From: Ruminococcus sp.
GTDB lineage: Bacteria > Bacillota > Clostridia > Oscillospirales > Ruminococcaceae
Direction: 5' to 3'
DNA length: 49,727 nucleotides
Assembly (NCBI GenBank): GCA_030533265.1
Contig: JAUNJM010000007.1
Location: 1 to 49,727, forward strand
Position numbers and translations under genes: made by a program. Below the pieces are notes generated by a model. That model was given only the letters and a program-made list of their open reading frames with translations, made no database searches and was not told the DNA's origin. This document shows, one piece after another, positions 8,160 through 16,493 of the stretch. How positions within the stretch are numbered: position 1 is the stretch's first letter; each line of letters starts with the position of its first letter.

Positions 8160-9014
8160 TTATGAGCTTTTCATTGTTAAAACCACTATTTCAGCGGGAT
8201 TGTTCACACGGAATTTGCCAAGACCTGCCGAAACCAACATTCTCCTGACCCTGCCGTTTTCATACTTTTCATAAATACCTTTTGAGTATTTCGGGAAGAA
8301 TTTTCTCTCAGGTGAAAGCAATCCTCCGATAAACGGAAGTCTTACCACACCTCCATGACAATGCCCTGAAAACGTTATATCCGCACCCCATTTTGCATAA
8401 CATTCAAAAGGAAACGGGGTGTGTGCAAGCAAAATATTAAATTTTGAATTATCAGCCTCTCCGATAAGCTTGTGCAAATGCTCCTCAGTTACCTCAGGAA
8501 GATGTGAATATCCGCCGTCAGCATTGACGAAATATTGCAGTCCAAAATCCACACCATAAACATCTATATAATCAGCTCCCGAAAAAAGCCTTGCCTTACT
8601 GTTTCTGAGAACGTGTATTCCCAAAGGCTCAAGCTGACGAATAAGTTTCTCTGTACGCTCAATATGGTCAAGTTCATGATTTCCAATGATATAGTAAACA
8701 GGTGCAATCTGCCTTAATCTGTCCATAAGCCTGACCTTTCCTTCAAGCTCCGTTTCCGTTCTGCTATAGAGATCTCCGGTAAAAAATATATAATCAGGCT
8801 TTTCAGCATGACTCTTTTTTATAAGACGTTCATAATCATTGCCGAACGTCTTTTTGTGCAGATCAGAAAGATGTAATATTTTCTTTCCCGAAAAAGTCTT
8901 TGGCAGGTTGTCAAAAGCAATCTCATACCTGTTCACAACAAGACACTTATTATGCACAATGCAGTAGACTCCTGTAACCACAGCCAAAACTCCTGCTATC
9001 GGAATAAGTATCAT
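8160..9014 (-). CDS. Metallophosphoesterase, YkuE/calcineurin-like
   Basis: A 284-residue calcineurin-like phosphoesterase with an N-terminal membrane anchor (residues 1-20, hydrophobic). The dinuclear-metal motifs are in order: LSDLH, FTGDL, IGNHE, LAHTP and SGHCHGG. The arrangement matches YkuE-like membrane-anchored phosphodiesterases; the substrate is unknown. A GTG three codons earlier (9021-9023) falls inside the Shine-Dalgarno CGGAGG, so the ATG at 9014, eight bases after it, is the likelier start. It follows folC by 16 bases and is probably co-transcribed. Confidence 0.85.
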   Translation of the reverse strand: MILIPIAGVLAVVTGVYCIVHNKCLVVNRYEIAFDNLPKTFSGKKILHLSDLHKKTFGNDYERLIKKSHAEKPDYIFFTGDLYSRTETELEGKVRLMDRLRQIAPVYYIIGNHELDHIERTEKLIRQLEPLGIHVLRNSKARLFSGADYIDVYGVDFGLQYFVNADGGYSHLPEVTEEHLHKLIGEADNSKFNILLAHTPFPFECYAKWGADITFSGHCHGGVVRLPFIGGLLSPERKFFPKYSKGIYEKYENGRVRRMLVSAGLGKFRVNNPAEIVVLTMKSS

Positions 9015-9030
9015 AAATCGCACCTCCGTT

Positions 9031-10317
9031 TTAATCTGAGGACTGTTTTTTTAACTGTATGCTCTTTATCCGTGACGCTAAAAACAGTGATCCGCAAACA
9101 AGGTTCACACCATCACGGTTTTCCTGCATTATCTTTTCAAGAGTATCTTCAGCCAAAAGCGAAGAAATTCTTGCCTTGCCACCTGCGTTTGTAACTATCT
9201 GTGCCAATTCTTCCTTGGAGTTTTCCAACGCATAGTAGCCATCAACGCATACAAACTCATCAACAAAAGGTACAAGCTGTTTTATCGCATCAGCTGAATC
9301 CTTACCCTTTATCATGCCGATAATTGCTATCTTCGGCTCTTTGTCAATACCCTCAAGCACCTTTGCAAGTGCTTTCATACCATCAGGATTGTGACTTCCA
9401 TCAAGTATAGTCAACGGCTTTTCAGATAGCAATTCTATTCTCGCAAAGACTTTTGCCTTTCTTAGTCCGTTCCTGACATTCTGTAACGTCAACGGGAACT
9501 TTTCGGCAATAAACTTAGATGCCTCAATAACGCTCAGAGCGTTGCTTATCTGATGAAGCCCTCCCATCGAAAGTTCATAATCCTCACCCTTATAGCAGAA
9601 TTTGCAACCAAAAATATCCCATTTTTCAGCTCTGCAAAGATACAGATTCGGTATAACAAGCTGTGATTCACACTCCATTGCCTTTTCCCTGACAACTCTC
9701 ACAGCACCCATATCATTGCCTGCCGACAGCACGCATGGACAGTGGGATTTTATAATTCCTGCTTTCTGAAACGCAATTTTTTCAACCGTATCACCCAGTA
9801 TTTCAGTATGATCAAGTGCTATTGACCCTATAACCGACACCAACGGTTTTTGTATAACATTTGTGCTGTCAAGCTGTCCTCCGACTCCCGTTTCAAGCAC
9901 CACGATATCGCAATTATGCCTCATAAAGTATAAAAATGCGATTGCCTGTGTAATCTCAAACTGAGAGAACTCATCATAGTTTTCAAGCGATGTAACAACC
10001 GATTTTACCTCGCTTGAAATTTCAGCAAGCTCGCGGTCAGAAATATTCCCTCCGTTTATCCTCATTCTGTCGTTGTATTCAATAAGATATGGCGATGTGA
10101 AAAGCCCCGTTTTATAGCCTGCATCAACAAGAATTTCATTAAACATCTGTGCCATTGAGCCTTTTCCGTTAGTTCCTGTAATATGCACAAACTGCAGATG
10201 CTCCTGTGGATCTCCAATAGCTTTAAGCAATCGCTTTATTCTGTCAAGGTTTTCAATCTTTTTCCCCTTTTTAGTAAAGCTGTTTATAAAGTCAAGATGT
10301 CTTTCTATTCCACTCAT
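9031..10317 (-). CDS. folC: Bifunctional folylpolyglutamate/dihydrofolate synthase
   Basis: A 428-residue Mur-ligase-type enzyme that adds glutamate to folates. The P-loop HITGTNGKGS is near residue 50, and GVGGQLDSTN and the later ILDGSHNPDG are hallmark FolC segments. The LDGSHNP stretch begins the glutamate-ligase C-terminal domain. A Shine-Dalgarno-like GGAGTG lies about 13 bases upstream, farther than usual. The gene sits 20 bases below uvrC, inside the minus-strand run from 12.7 to 3.9 kb. No other folate gene is in the window. Confidence 0.92.
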   Translation of the reverse strand: MSGIERHLDFINSFTKKGKKIENLDRIKRLLKAIGDPQEHLQFVHITGTNGKGSMAQMFNEILVDAGYKTGLFTSPYLIEYNDRMRINGGNISDRELAEISSEVKSVVTSLENYDEFSQFEITQAIAFLYFMRHNCDIVVLETGVGGQLDSTNVIQKPLVSVIGSIALDHTEILGDTVEKIAFQKAGIIKSHCPCVLSAGNDMGAVRVVREKAMECESQLVIPNLYLCRAEKWDIFGCKFCYKGEDYELSMGGLHQISNALSVIEASKFIAEKFPLTLQNVRNGLRKAKVFARIELLSEKPLTILDGSHNPDGMKALAKVLEGIDKEPKIAIIGMIKGKDSADAIKQLVPFVDEFVCVDGYYALENSKEELAQIVTNAGGKARISSLLAEDTLEKIMQENRDGVNLVCGSLFLASRIKSIQLKKQSSD

Positions 10318-10337
10318 GAAGTAAATTCACTCCGTTT

Positions 10338-12179
10338 TCAATACTCATTCAGCATATCTACAAGCTCTCTTGCAACGCTGATATTAACCCCTGCCGTCCT
10401 TGCAATATCCTCAGCAGAGGCTTTTTTCAGATTCTCCTTTGTCTTGAACTCGGTCATAAGCTTTATAGCCTTTTTCTCACCGATGCCCTTTATTTTAGTC
10501 AGTTCAAGCTGATATGATGTTTTTTTATGCTTTTGTGCCTGATATGTTATCGCATACCTATGCACTTCGTCCTGTATCCGTGTAACAAGGTTAAATGCTG
10601 AACGGCTTTTTGTCAGGCTTATCTCTCCACCACCTGTCGCAACAGCACGAGTTCGGTGCTTTGAATCCTTCACAAGCCCGAACACGGGAACATTTATCCC
10701 CATTTTTCTTATAACGGGAGTCACCGTGTTGACATGACCCTGTCCACCGTCAAGCAGAATAAGGTCAGGCAGTGTCGAAAAGCCCTCATCTGTTTTTTCA
10801 AAATAGTTTCTGAACCTGCGTTCAAGCACCTCGCACATACACGCATAATCGTTTTGCTCGTCAACAGTTTTAATCGAGAATTTCTTATAAAACTTCTTGC
10901 ACGGACGACCATTTTCAAAAACTACCATTCCTGCAACCATATCTGATGACGCAAGATTTGAAATATCATAACATTCGATAAATCTCGGTGGCTTTTTAAG
11001 ATCAAGAGCCTTTGCAAGCTCCTCAAGAGCCGTAATCTCCTTGCCTGTTCGACCTACTTTTATAGAAAGATACTCTGACGCATTGTTTTTGGCAAGAGTC
11101 GTAAGTCTTAATAAATGACCTCTTTTGGGGGTAGAAATAGCCACAGCATGACCTGATTTTTCCCTGAGCCATTTTTGCAAAAGCTCATAGTCCTCGATTT
11201 CCTCATCAAGCAATATCTCACGGGGAATAATATCCCTGTTTGCATAAAATCGCAGAATAAACTCCTCACGCATTTTTGCCTGATCCTCTTTTTCACCGAG
11301 AAAGAAATCAGCTTTGTCAAAAAGTCTGCCTCCACGGTACATGATAACGCTTGCACAAGCCATTTCACTGTTTTGCGATATTGCAATAATATCGGTATCT
11401 TTCATATTTTCGTCAATTATCTTCTGGCTCTCGGCAGCCTTTTCGATTGCAAATATTCTGTCCCTGAGCTTTGCTGCTAACTCAAAATCAAGCTCCTCTG
11501 ATGCCCGCTCCATCTCTTTTTTCAGCCTCTCAACCGATTCTGACGAACCCTGTTTTATATAGTCAACAGCCTGTCGGACGGTGTTTTGATAATCTTCCTT
11601 AGAGATCTGTCCCGTGCAAACTCCCATGCACTGCTTTATGTGATGATTAAGGCATGGTCTTGCTTTTTTGAAATCTCTTGGGAAAACTCTGTTGCAGGTC
11701 GGAAGCATAAAAACCTTGTTCGCCTCTTTGACAGCCTGCTTGACTGCAAATGAGCTTGTATAAGGTCCGATATATTCAGCATTATCATTTTCCTTTTGCA
11801 AAACAGCCGTGATTCTCGGATAATCTTCGTCAGAAACTCGGATATAGCTATAACCCTTGTCATCCTTGAGAAGAATATTATACTTTGGTGTATACTGCTT
11901 TATGAGTGAACATTCCAGCACAAGAGCCTCAAACTCTGAATCGGTAACAATAAAATCATAGTCATAAACATGAGATACCATTTTCCAGACCTTCGGAAGA
12001 TGATCCTGGCCCTTACGAAAATATGATGTTACCCTGTTTTTGAGATTCTTGGCTTTGCCGATATATATTATCTTACCACTCTTGTCCTTCATTATATAGC
12101 AACCGGAACTTGTGGTCAGTTTTGAAGTCTTATCTCTCAGAAAGGGCAGTCTTTCATTGTTTTCATCTGTTATATACAT
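10338..12179 (-). CDS. uvrC: Excinuclease ABC subunit C
   Basis: A 613-residue nucleotide-excision-repair nuclease. An N-terminal GIY-YIG domain (GCYIMKDKSGKIIYIGKAKN, near 27-46) makes the 3' cut. The central UVR motif (ELDFELAAKLRDRI, near 213-226) contacts UvrB. The RNase H-like 5'-nuclease half carries DLILLDGGQGHV. A helix-hairpin-helix pair ends the protein (KIKGIGEKKA and ARTAGVNISVARELVD). Length and domain order are normal. ACGGAG is placed correctly before the ATG. It follows the histidine phosphatase by 14 bases. Confidence 0.97.
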   Translation of the reverse strand: MYITDENNERLPFLRDKTSKLTTSSGCYIMKDKSGKIIYIGKAKNLKNRVTSYFRKGQDHLPKVWKMVSHVYDYDFIVTDSEFEALVLECSLIKQYTPKYNILLKDDKGYSYIRVSDEDYPRITAVLQKENDNAEYIGPYTSSFAVKQAVKEANKVFMLPTCNRVFPRDFKKARPCLNHHIKQCMGVCTGQISKEDYQNTVRQAVDYIKQGSSESVERLKKEMERASEELDFELAAKLRDRIFAIEKAAESQKIIDENMKDTDIIAISQNSEMACASVIMYRGGRLFDKADFFLGEKEDQAKMREEFILRFYANRDIIPREILLDEEIEDYELLQKWLREKSGHAVAISTPKRGHLLRLTTLAKNNASEYLSIKVGRTGKEITALEELAKALDLKKPPRFIECYDISNLASSDMVAGMVVFENGRPCKKFYKKFSIKTVDEQNDYACMCEVLERRFRNYFEKTDEGFSTLPDLILLDGGQGHVNTVTPVIRKMGINVPVFGLVKDSKHRTRAVATGGGEISLTKSRSAFNLVTRIQDEVHRYAITYQAQKHKKTSYQLELTKIKGIGEKKAIKLMTEFKTKENLKKASAEDIARTAGVNISVARELVDMLNEY

Positions 12180-12193
12180 ATTTTTCTCCGTAG

Positions 12194-12730
12194 TTAAATA
12201 ATGTATTCCCGCAGTTCACAGTTGCCCATAAAGAAGTGAGAAAACTGCTCTGTTGTCATGTCATTGAAGTAGGTTTCAATTACTCTGCAAACTCCACCGT
12301 GACACACTAAAAGTACATTTTTATCACAATATTTTTCTTTTACATCATCAAGCAGACTGTATACCCTGTAAGCAAGCTGTAATAATGATTCGCCACCATC
12401 AGGCATTTTGCATCCGAACTCTGTTTTTGCCTTTGCGAAACCCTCTGTTGAACGGTGCTTGCCCTCAAAGCTACCATAATTCCACTCTGTAAGGCGATCA
12501 TCAATTATTATATCTATCCCCAGCTTCTGAGCTGAAAATTCTGCCGTTTTAACAGCTCTTGAAATAGGTGAGCATATTATAACATCAATATCTCCCACTG
12601 CCTGAACTTTCTCGGCAAGAGCTTTCGCCTGCCTGATACCATTATCAGTAAGCTCTACATCCGTTATTCCACAGATAATGTCATCCTTGTTCCAGACCGT
12701 TTCACCGTGTCTTGTGGCGTATATTTTCAT
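12194..12730 (-). CDS. Histidine phosphatase family protein
   Basis: A 178-residue phosphoglycerate-mutase-like phosphatase. The phospho-accepting histidine is in TRHGET (residues 7-12), and the second catalytic His is in VCHGGVCR. The size and the SPISRAVKTAEF segment match the CobC/GpmB-like small phosphatases, whose substrates range from alpha-ribazole phosphate to phosphosugars; sequence alone does not choose. AGAGGT precedes the ATG. It has its own promoter at 12764-12792 and leads the run uvrC-folC-metallophosphoesterase. A divergent CbiB-like gene lies across the promoter region, but the cobalamin link is weak because that protein lacks key residues. Confidence 0.85.
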   Translation of the reverse strand: MKIYATRHGETVWNKDDIICGITDVELTDNGIRQAKALAEKVQAVGDIDVIICSPISRAVKTAEFSAQKLGIDIIIDDRLTEWNYGSFEGKHRSTEGFAKAKTEFGCKMPDGGESLLQLAYRVYSLLDDVKEKYCDKNVLLVCHGGVCRVIETYFNDMTTEQFSHFFMGNCELREYII

Positions 12731-12763
12731 TTCCAGACCTCTTTTTCATAATTATTCAGATTA

Positions 12764-12792
12764 ATTATACCACATTACTAAACTTTATTCAA
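12764..12792 (-). promoter_or_regulatory. Promoter for the phosphatase-uvrC-folC run
   Basis: On the minus strand TTGAAT (12792-12787), a 17-base spacer and a perfect TATAAT (12769-12764) lie about 34 bases before the start codon. Confidence 0.78.
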
Positions 12793-12833
12793 TCCAAATA
12801 TACCGAAATTTATGCTTTTTTTACTCAACACTA

Positions 12834-12862
12834 TTGAATAAAAACCTGCTTTGTGTTATAAT
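12834..12862 (+). promoter_or_regulatory. Promoter for the CbiB-like gene
   Basis: TTGAAT (12834-12839), 17 bases, then TATAAT (12857-12862). It is divergent from the phosphatase promoter, with the same -35 hexamer and 41 bases between the two -35 elements. Confidence 0.78.
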
Positions 12863-12898
12863 ATTTCTGATATATTTTTCTGAAAGGACAACATATCT

Positions 12899-13870
12899 AT
12901 GCTAATGAATACTCTCTCGGCAATGGCTCTTGGTCTTGTACTTAATATGATGATCGGGAAACCGAATATTTTTATAAACTTTGAAAACCATATGATCTCT
13001 ACTGCAAAACGTATGGAAAATTTCATCAAAAGTCGTTATCAGGAGTCTCCTGAGGCTCAGTCTATGGCAGGAACTGCAATGGTATTTTTCATGCTACTGA
13101 TTTTTGCAGGAATACCACTTATCCTGATAATCCTTGCTTACATATTTGTTCCTGTGTTGGGAATAATCATTGAAACTATACTTTTCTGGTTTACTCTCAA
13201 CATCAAAAACACCCGTATAAGTGCATATAACATCATGCGTTGCGTAAGGTCGGGAAGACTTTCAGAGGCTCAGAAAAGACTTACAAAAATGACAGGTGAG
13301 GATTGCTCAGAGCTTGATGCCGACGCTATAATAAAAACTACTATTGAAAAGATTTCCGACAGATGCATAAACGGTGGTTTTTCTCCGATATTCTATATGG
13401 CTCTGTTCGGCGGATTCGGTGCAATATTTTATAAGACCGTATGTGTTCTCAACGGCGAGGCTAATCGCAACAAAGAGAACTATGTTGACTTTGGAAACGG
13501 CATTAAAGCTCTCTGGAACCTGCTTGGAGATATTCCTGCAAGAATCGGTGCATTTGTTCTGAAAACTGATGTAAAAATACTCTCTCTCGACATAGTCAAT
13601 GCAAGAAAGATATACAACCGTGACCACAAGGACTGCTCTCCTGCATTTCTTGGTCATGCAAGATCAGTCATTGCCGGTGCTCTTGGCATTGAACTTAACC
13701 ACGAGGAATATTACGATGGCATGATAATGCGTAAGCGTTCTATCGGATGTGCGAAAAAACCTTACGAAACCACTGATATCTATTGGGCAAATCAGCTTTT
13801 CTATGGCAGTATATTTATCTTTTTTGCAATTTTTGCAGTTTCACGATTTTTACTTTTCCTGATATTTTAG
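12899..13870 (+). CDS. Divergent CbiB/CobD-like membrane protein, probably not a standard cobalamin enzyme
   Basis: A 323-residue membrane protein with spans near 60-100, 160-180 and 300-322. Its second half follows CbiB (adenosylcobinamide-phosphate synthase): FSPIFYMALFGG, AIFYKT, DIPARI, RDHKDCSPA and IAGALGIEL align with the family's PLFYaalGG, YKavNTLDS, yiPAR, RDa-SPNaG and mAGALGv. Several hallmark residues are altered. The N-terminal LD-GdP-HPV is LNMMIGKPNIF without HPV, the ENxxDG stretch reads DRCINGG, and NTLDSMIG reads CVLNGEAN. No cobalamin genes are in the window. It may be a repurposed paralogue. AAAGGA and the promoter at 12834 support the start. Confidence 0.65.
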   Translation: MLMNTLSAMALGLVLNMMIGKPNIFINFENHMISTAKRMENFIKSRYQESPEAQSMAGTAMVFFMLLIFAGIPLILIILAYIFVPVLGIIIETILFWFTLNIKNTRISAYNIMRCVRSGRLSEAQKRLTKMTGEDCSELDADAIIKTTIEKISDRCINGGFSPIFYMALFGGFGAIFYKTVCVLNGEANRNKENYVDFGNGIKALWNLLGDIPARIGAFVLKTDVKILSLDIVNARKIYNRDHKDCSPAFLGHARSVIAGALGIELNHEEYYDGMIMRKRSIGCAKKPYETTDIYWANQLFYGSIFIFFAIFAVSRFLLFLIF

Positions 13871-13885
13871 AGATAATTATGGGAC

Positions 13886-13894
13886 TTATCCACA
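13886..13894 (+). other. Isolated consensus DnaA-box sequence
   Basis: TTATCCACA, the classical DnaA box, occurs once here in non-coding DNA. The origin 15 kb away uses other variants. It may be chance. Confidence 0.3.
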
Positions 13895-13976
13895 TTGTAT
13901 CCGCTATTCGTGTTTACAATATTGCTTGATACATTTGAACCGTTATTCTCGGTTGGATGTACTGAGCGAGGTATAG

Positions 13977-14075
13977 CACGGCGGCAGTCAGATTGTTGAA
14001 TTACAGGATATTTCAGCACTTGTATCACAGCTTTCAACGCTCGCAAAGGTATTGAGTATTAGCTTAACCTTATAA
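13977..14075 (+). other. Possible decayed coding remnant in a 497-base intergenic stretch
   Basis: A 32-codon open stretch without a start codon, containing GGSQIVELQDISALVSQL, reads like protein sequence and ends at TAA just before the palindromic element at 14079. I cannot name a family. The rest of the gap (13871-14367) holds a small AACCG/CGGTT hairpin, the palindromic element and the Nudix promoter. Confidence 0.25.
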
Positions 14076-14078
14076 CGT

Positions 14079-14157
14079 AAAATAAAAAAGACTTACCTGA
14101 ACTTATCAACAATGATAAAATATCATTGAAAGCTTAGTTAAGCCTCTTTTTTATTTT
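14079..14157. repeat. Near-palindromic intergenic element, copy 1
   Basis: The arms AAAATAAAAAAG...CAATGATA and TATCATTG...CTTTTTTATTTT pair over about 37 bases with mismatches and almost no loop. On the reverse strand of the right arm the conserved core reads GAGGCTTAACT, eight bases, then CAATGATA. Copies 2 and 3 lie at 16331-16433 and 34016-34108. A-runs on one side and T-runs on the other would let it terminate transcription in both directions. Confidence 0.7.
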
Positions 14158-14259
14158 AAACCTAAAGTATAGAAAAAATCTGAAAAATCCTTTCTTCAGA
14201 AATGTTAGGATAATATATTATACACTATGCACAAAATTGAGATAGTATTTTTAAAACTA

Positions 14260-14288
14260 TAGACAAACGAAAAAAAATGTGGTATAAT
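14260..14288 (+). promoter_or_regulatory. Promoter for the Nudix hydrolase
   Basis: TAGACA (14260-14265), 17 bases, TATAAT (14283-14288), about 80 bases before the start codon. Confidence 0.7.
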
Positions 14289-14367
14289 ATTATCAATAAT
14301 GAACAGAAAATTGCGGGTAGTTATACAATTTCAATTTTCTTGCTACCAATAAGAAAGGAACCTGATA

Positions 14368-14772
14368 ATGCTGCATGAGAAATCCTGTGGAGCTATTGTG
14401 TATAGAAAATACCATGGCAATACAGAAATATTATTGATCAAGCATGTAAACAGCGGACATTGGTCTTTCCCTAAAGGACACGTTGAAGGAAACGAAACCG
14501 AATTGGAAACTGCCAAAAGAGAAATCATGGAAGAAACCGGTATTGACGTGAACCTCGATCCGACATTCCGTGAGATTGTTACCTATTCACCTAAAAAGGA
14601 CACTCAGAAAATCGTTGTATATTTTATTGCGAGAGCAAAAAATACCGACTTTGTTCCTCAGGAAGAGGAAATTGCTGAGATACGTTGGGTGGAAATTGAC
14701 CTGGCAGGACAGGTTTTGTCCTATGAAAATGACCGCAGTATAGTAAATAAAGCAAAGAAGTTTATCATTTAG
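14368..14772 (+). CDS. Nudix hydrolase, Ap4A-hydrolase-like
   Basis: A 134-residue Nudix protein that hydrolyses a nucleoside diphosphate linked to another moiety. The Nudix box G-x5-E-x7-REUxEExGU is complete at residues 37-59 (GHVEGNE ... REIMEETGI). The opening SCGAIVYR and the WSFPKGH lead-in match bis(5'-nucleosyl)-tetraphosphatase-like members, but the substrate remains a guess. AAAGGA precedes the ATG, and a terminator follows the stop codon, so it is probably a single-gene unit. Confidence 0.9.
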   Translation: MLHEKSCGAIVYRKYHGNTEILLIKHVNSGHWSFPKGHVEGNETELETAKREIMEETGIDVNLDPTFREIVTYSPKKDTQKIVVYFIARAKNTDFVPQEEEIAEIRWVEIDLAGQVLSYENDRSIVNKAKKFII

Positions 14773-14797
14773 CTTTACTATCATGCAAACACAAAGC

Positions 14798-14834
14798 AAG
14801 CTGTTTCGTTTATAGCGAAACAGCTTTCATTTTA
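14798..14834 (+). terminator. Terminator of the Nudix gene
   Basis: AAGCTGTTTCG pairs perfectly with CGAAACAGCTT around a seven-base loop and is followed by TCATTTTAT. It ends 29 bases before mnmE, so mnmE expression depends on read-through or an unseen promoter. Confidence 0.8.
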
Positions 14835-14862
14835 TCGGCGTTAAGCCTGAAAAGGAGTTATT

Positions 14863-16236
14863 ATGTCTACAATTTGTGCAGTTTCTACACCACTCGCACA
14901 GGGTGGTCTGTCTGTAATAAGAATAAGTGGTGAAAATGCAATAGATATTGCAAGCAGAATATTTGTACCGTTTGGTGATAAGCAGGTAAGTGATATGCAG
15001 GGGCATACCTGTGCTTACGGAAAGGTCATTGACCCAACAAAAAACCGTCAGATAGATGATGCTGTGCTTACTGTCTTTATCGCTCCGAAATCCTACACGG
15101 GAGAAAATACTGCTGAAATATCCTGTCACGGTGGAGTTTATATAACAAAGGAAATTCTTCGTATTTGTATCGCACACGGAGCAGTCCTTGCTGAACGAGG
15201 AGAATTTACAAAACGTGCTTTTCTCAATGGTAAACTTTCACTCACGCAGGCAGAATCAGTCATGGATCTTATTTCTGCTCAGGGTGAGTATGCACTCAGG
15301 TCTGCAAATCTTACACGAGAAGGCAGACTTTTCAAGGAAATCTCTGCATCGGCCAAAGAGCTTGTCAGAATACTTGGTGAACTTGCTGCATGGGTGGACT
15401 ATCCTGAGGAGGACCTTCCCGATATTGAAGAAGCCGCTCTTTCAGTTTCACTCACTCAGATACTTAATGTGCTTGACCGTATTTTAGCCGACTATGACAA
15501 TGGTATGTTGCTCAGAAACGGGGTCGATACAGTCATTGCAGGGAAGCCTAATGTCGGTAAATCAACGCTGATGAATATGCTTCTCGGCTATGACCGTTCA
15601 ATAGTTACCGATATTGCAGGTACAACTCGTGACGTAATCGAGGAAACAGCAAGGCTTGGTGAGCTGACATTAAAGCTTTCCGATACTGCAGGTATCCGTG
15701 ACACAGACAACAAAGTCGAACAGCTTGGTGTCGAACTTGCAAAAAAACGTCTTGAAAACTGTATGCTTGTTATGGCCGTTTTTGATACGTCCCGTCCGCT
15801 TGATGACGAGGATACTGAGCTTTTAGATTATGTGGAACAACTCAAAAAGCACCTTATTATAATCCTCAATAAGTCTGATCTGACGTCCTGTATTGACTCA
15901 GAACAGCTTAAAAAATACAGTCCCCATATCATCACTATATCAGCAAAATTCAATGAGGGTAGAGAAGAAATACAAAAAATTACGGAGGAAATATTCTCAC
16001 TTAACAATTATAATCCAGATTCAACAGTTTTTGCCAATGAGCGTCAGAAATCCTGTGCAGAAACAGCCAGAAAATATCTCAAACAGGCTCTCGATGCACT
16101 CAAAATGGGTGCTACACTCGATGCCGTAACCGTTACTATCGACTATGCTACCAATGCATTGCTCGAGCTTACCGGCGAAAAGGCTTCCGAAGCCGTCGTT
16201 AATGAAGTGTTCTCAAAATTCTGTGTCGGTAAATAA
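14863..16236 (+). CDS. mnmE: tRNA uridine-5-carboxymethylaminomethyl modification GTPase MnmE
   Basis: A 457-residue GTPase that, with MnmG, installs the cmnm5 group on wobble U34 of certain tRNAs. The N-terminal tetrahydrofolate-binding domain begins STICAVSTPLAQGGLSVIR. The G domain shows GKPNVGKST (G1), DIAGTTRD (G2), DTAG (G3) and NKSDL (G4). The protein ends in FCVGK, the family's catalytic Cys-containing tail. AAGGAG precedes the ATG. Its usual partner gene mnmG and rsmG are not beside it, and it lies on the gyrase side of oriC, apart from rnpA-yidC-jag with which it is often grouped. Confidence 0.97.
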   Translation: MSTICAVSTPLAQGGLSVIRISGENAIDIASRIFVPFGDKQVSDMQGHTCAYGKVIDPTKNRQIDDAVLTVFIAPKSYTGENTAEISCHGGVYITKEILRICIAHGAVLAERGEFTKRAFLNGKLSLTQAESVMDLISAQGEYALRSANLTREGRLFKEISASAKELVRILGELAAWVDYPEEDLPDIEEAALSVSLTQILNVLDRILADYDNGMLLRNGVDTVIAGKPNVGKSTLMNMLLGYDRSIVTDIAGTTRDVIEETARLGELTLKLSDTAGIRDTDNKVEQLGVELAKKRLENCMLVMAVFDTSRPLDDEDTELLDYVEQLKKHLIIILNKSDLTSCIDSEQLKKYSPHIITISAKFNEGREEIQKITEEIFSLNNYNPDSTVFANERQKSCAETARKYLKQALDALKMGATLDAVTVTIDYATNALLELTGEKASEAVVNEVFSKFCVGK

Positions 16237-16268
16237 AATTTTGCTTGTACTATGTTTGTATTGATTAC

Positions 16269-16306
16269 TTGAGGGATAACCCTTTCAAAAAAGGGCTATC
16301 CCTCAA
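16269..16306 (+). terminator. Strong hairpin after mnmE
   Basis: TTGAGGGATA...CCCTTT pairs with AAGGG...TATCCCTCAA, an almost perfect stem of about 16 bp with a small loop. No T-run follows directly, so it may be an RNA 3'-end stabiliser or work with the palindromic element 25 bases on. Confidence 0.55.
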
Positions 16307-16330
16307 ACTCTCTTCCTAAAACTTTTAAGG

Positions 16331-16433
16331 CAAAATAAAAAAAAGAGACTTATTTAACTTACTTTCAACGATAAACATACTTAGTATACTAAAATATCAT
16401 TGTAAGTTTAGTCAAGTCTCTTTTTTTATTTTG
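16331..16433. repeat. Near-palindromic intergenic element, copy 2
   Basis: The arms CAAAATAAAAAAAAGAGACTT... and ...AAGTCTCTTTTTTTATTTTG pair across the element. The right arm, reversed, carries GAGACTTGACT, seven bases, then CAATGATA, matching the core of copies 1 and 3. It sits between the convergent genes mnmE and serS, a natural place for a bidirectional terminator. Confidence 0.7.
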
Positions 16434-16493
16434 AATCAGAAGTCTTTGTAAAGGTTCGCCCCGAATAAACAACAAATATAATACAAATTATGT

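Noticed and set aside
13886..13894. Second replication origin based on a perfect TTATCCACA
   Set aside because: It is a single box without a cluster, trios or an AT-rich unwinding tract.
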